Shown piece after piece: positions 5,763 through 7,507 of a stretch of 7,507 nt of DNA (positions within the stretch are counted from its first letter, which is position 1; every line of letters starts with the position of its first letter). This stretch comes from an uncultured Clostridia bacterium. GTDB lineage: Bacteria; Bacillota; Clostridia; Oscillospirales; Ruminococcaceae. Under the pieces are notes generated by a model. That model was not told the origin of the DNA and searched no databases. It was given only the letters and a program-made list of their open reading frames with translations. The stretch covers positions 1 to 7,507 of the forward strand of contig CALLQQ010000144.1 of assembly GCA_938014915.1 (NCBI GenBank), given 5' to 3'. The position numbers and the translations under genes were made by a program.

Positions 5763-7196
5763 TTACCGTCCTCCTATCAGTGCGGGCAGAATTTTATTAA
5801 AGCCACGCTCAAATTGATCCGCTAGCCCGATTATAGTTGCCTCGTCAAATTTCCTGCCTGTAATTGACATTCCAATAGGCATTCCACTATTACTATAACC
5901 GCAAGTCGTCGTTATAGATGGCAGCATCGCCATGCTTGTCGGCGCTGTACAGTAAATCGAATTGTAGTTCGTTGCCGCATCTTGCGCTTGGGATATAGCA
6001 ATGTTTGTCGGGGTTAAAATCACATCGCAACTTGCAAATACATCATTGAATTCGCTTATCATCTTCTGCCTTACTGCAAGTGCTTTTTCAAAATAATCTT
6101 TATAAGAATCGCTCGATAGAACGAAATTACCAAGAAGAATTCTGCGCTTTGTCTCATCGCCAAAAGCCTCAGTTCGGGAACGCTTTACTAACTGCTCATA
6201 ACTATCTATATCCTCTGCACGATAGCCGAATTTTATGCCATCATATCTAGCTAAATTTGAGCTAAATTCTGCATTGGCTATTATATAATAGGCCGGTATT
6301 GCAAATTCGATACTAGGAATACTCACTTCAATGAGATTCGCGCCCATTTCTTCATATTGCTTTGCCGCCGATAGGACGGCCTGCTTAATTTCATCATCTA
6401 CCATATCACCGTAGAATTCCTTCGGTAGTGCAATTTTCATGCCCTTAATAGAATTGCCGATTTTCGCCGTGAAGTCGGCATCCCTTGTTGATGAAGTCCT
6501 ATCGAATTCATCGAATCCTGCTATACCACCAAGCAGAATTGCTAGATCGTGTGCATCGTTTGCGACACCGCCGATTTGATCGAATGAAGATGCATTCGCA
6601 ATTAGGCCGTATCTTGATACTCGTCCATAGGTGGGACGAATTGATGTTACGCCGCAATTCGCCGCTGGAATGAGCATTGAGCCGCCTGTATCGGCACCAA
6701 TGCCGACGGGGAACAGACCCGACGCAACACCTGCGGTAATCCCGATCGTGGAATCATCTATATTAAAAGGATTTTTCGTACTACCAAAATGCGAATTTCT
6801 AGTAGTAATATCAATGCCCATTTCATCTAAATTCGTTTTTCCAAGTAGGACTGCTCCCTGCTCATTCAAACGTGAAATAACGGTAGCATCATATGGAGGA
6901 ATAAATTCCTCCAGCATCTTACCGCCAGCAGTTGTTTTTATTCCTTTTGTGCAAATATTGTCGCTAATCGCAAGCGGTATGCCCGTCAATTCTGCCGCAT
7001 CGCCACCTGCAATGCTCTTATCGGCATTCCTCGCCTGCTCCAATGCTCCCTCACTCGTTCTAGTAATAAAGCATGAGAGTTCGCCATCTAAATCATTAAT
7101 GCGCCCGGTATACGCATTAACAAGTTCCTCGCATGATGTTTCTTTATTATCAAGCATATCACGAATTTGTCTTAACTTTAGCTTTGTTATATCCAT
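5763..7196 (-). CDS. gatA: GatA-family subunit of aminoacyl-tRNA amidotransferase with an eroded amidase active site
   Basis: GatA normally hydrolyses glutamine and feeds ammonia to GatB. The 477 residues are near full length and clearly GatA: LTGIPLAISDNICTKG (70-85), GKTNLDEM (119-126), DTGGS (169-173), PTYGRVSRYGL (188-198), ASSFDQIG (202-209), LARYDGIKFGYR (315-326) and KRRILLGNFVLSS (350-362). The amidase signature triad is not intact. The Lys expected in IKDN is Ser78; the GGSSGGS loop carrying the cis-Ser is missing (DDSTIGITAG, 147-156, about four residues short); and the Ile-Arg after the nucleophile Ser173 is Met-Leu. Met-Gly-Ser near 127 has become Gly-Ile-Asp-Ile, and the C-terminal substrate-binding Asp region reads NYNSIYCTAP. 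The frame is uninterrupted and the sites were re-read on the DNA. AGGGG at 7207-7203 overlaps the gatC stop, 6 bases from this ATG. It may be a structural or ammonia-dependent partner rather than an active glutaminase. Confidence 0.93.
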   Translation of the reverse strand: MDITKLKLRQIRDMLDNKETSCEELVNAYTGRINDLDGELSCFITRTSEGALEQARNADKSIAGGDAAELTGIPLAISDNICTKGIKTTAGGKMLEEFIPPYDATVISRLNEQGAVLLGKTNLDEMGIDITTRNSHFGSTKNPFNIDDSTIGITAGVASGLFPVGIGADTGGSMLIPAANCGVTSIRPTYGRVSRYGLIANASSFDQIGGVANDAHDLAILLGGIAGFDEFDRTSSTRDADFTAKIGNSIKGMKIALPKEFYGDMVDDEIKQAVLSAAKQYEEMGANLIEVSIPSIEFAIPAYYIIANAEFSSNLARYDGIKFGYRAEDIDSYEQLVKRSRTEAFGDETKRRILLGNFVLSSDSYKDYFEKALAVRQKMISEFNDVFASCDVILTPTNIAISQAQDAATNYNSIYCTAPTSMAMLPSITTTCGYSNSGMPIGMSITGRKFDEATIIGLADQFERGFNKILPALIGGR

Positions 7197-7205
7197 TGTC
7201 TACCC

Positions 7206-7484
7206 CTATTCCATAACTTTTGGCACGACGAAATATCCGTCGGCGCTTTTAGCATTAGCAAGTAGCTCGTCCGTCGGCATTGATGGCTTCGCCTCGTCGG
7301 TTCTCAATTCTTCCATATCGACACTGCTCGCCCTAGCGCAACATTCATAAACGGCGTCGCTCTGCTTAATTTTGCTCATCATTTTTACCATGACATCAAG
7401 TTCTTCCGATAGTTGTTCTAATTCTTTCTCATTGAATTCAAGTTGACTCAACTCAGCCAAACTAGATACTCTTTTAATATCCAT
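7206..7484 (-). CDS. gatC: GatC, Asp-tRNA(Asn)/Glu-tRNA(Gln) amidotransferase subunit C
   Basis: GatC is the small belt-like subunit that wraps GatA and GatB and stabilises the complex. The 92 residues match the usual length. Recognisable are the N-terminal helical LAELSQLEFNEKELEQL pattern (about 9-25), the LRTDEAKPSMP segment (about 60-70) and the C-terminal ANAKSADGYFVVPKVME (about 76-92), corresponding to the family's NAP...GYFxVPKVxE ending that reaches toward the GatA active site. AAGGGG at 7497-7492, 7 bases before the ATG, supports the start. It is the first gene of the operon seen here. Only 23 bases lie upstream, so the promoter or any leader (for example a T-box) is outside the window. 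gatA begins 9 bases after its stop. Confidence 0.95.
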   Translation of the reverse strand: MDIKRVSSLAELSQLEFNEKELEQLSEELDVMVKMMSKIKQSDAVYECCARASSVDMEELRTDEAKPSMPTDELLANAKSADGYFVVPKVME

Positions 7485-7507
7485 AGATATGCCCCTTTTT
7501 TCATAAG

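Noticed and set aside
5763..7196. GatA as a frameshifted pseudogene
   Set aside because: The frame is continuous over 477 codons with GatA motifs from end to end, and the altered sites were confirmed by re-reading the DNA; substitutions and a short in-frame deletion explain the changes.
6631..7350. A 239-codon open frame on the plus strand
   Set aside because: It lies antisense over gatA and gatC, shows no recognisable domain and has no ribosome binding site that I can see; it is a shadow of the true genes.
7460..7507. ATG in another frame at 7504 just upstream of gatC
   Set aside because: The frame ends after about 18 codons inside gatC, and the good ribosome binding site points to the gatC ATG at 7484 instead.

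Overview
The window reads as a stretch of chromosome from a Bacillota (Clostridia-type) bacterium with a low-to-moderate G+C content (my estimate by eye, not computed). The reasons are the pairing of an archaeal-type aspartyl-tRNA synthetase with GatCAB, the cdaA-cdaR pair, strong AGGAGG-like ribosome binding sites, and a small Se/S-carrier-like protein next to a cysteine desulfurase-like enzyme. I cannot assign a genus. All supported genes lie on the minus strand, so they are transcribed from right to left.

Region by region, in transcription order. (1) 7484 to 2966 is a tight gatC-gatA-gatB-aspS operon for tRNA-dependent amidation (Asp-tRNA(Asn) to Asn-tRNA(Asn), and probably Glu-tRNA(Gln) to Gln-tRNA(Gln)). 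It ends in a strong intrinsic terminator at 2950-2912. (2) 2791 to 1420 is a two-gene unit: a 71-residue DUF3343/Se-S-carrier-like protein and a class V aminotransferase-fold cysteine desulfurase/selenocysteine lyase-like enzyme. (3) 1309 to the left edge holds cdaA (membrane diadenylate cyclase, makes c-di-AMP) and the first 125 codons of cdaR (YbbR-domain regulator), cut by the window end. A promoter candidate lies in the 110-base gap before cdaA. No gap exceeds 300 bases, and I see no RNA gene, mobile element or CRISPR array.

The most unusual content is in the amidation operon. GatC and GatB look intact, including the GatB metal/kinase residues, but GatA has lost most of its glutaminase site: the catalytic Lys is Ser78, the glycine/serine-rich loop carrying the cis-Ser is deleted, and neighbouring substrate residues are changed. 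The nucleophile Ser173 and the overall fold remain. The co-encoded AspRS carries the His typical of relaxed (nondiscriminating) enzymes but has Ala88 where, as I recall, these enzymes keep a Pro in the anticodon-binding loop. Together these suggest a GatCAB-AspRS set that has diverged from standard glutamine-dependent amidation. It might be ammonia-dependent, a partner of a second GatCAB, or a repurposed complex. That interpretation is inference.
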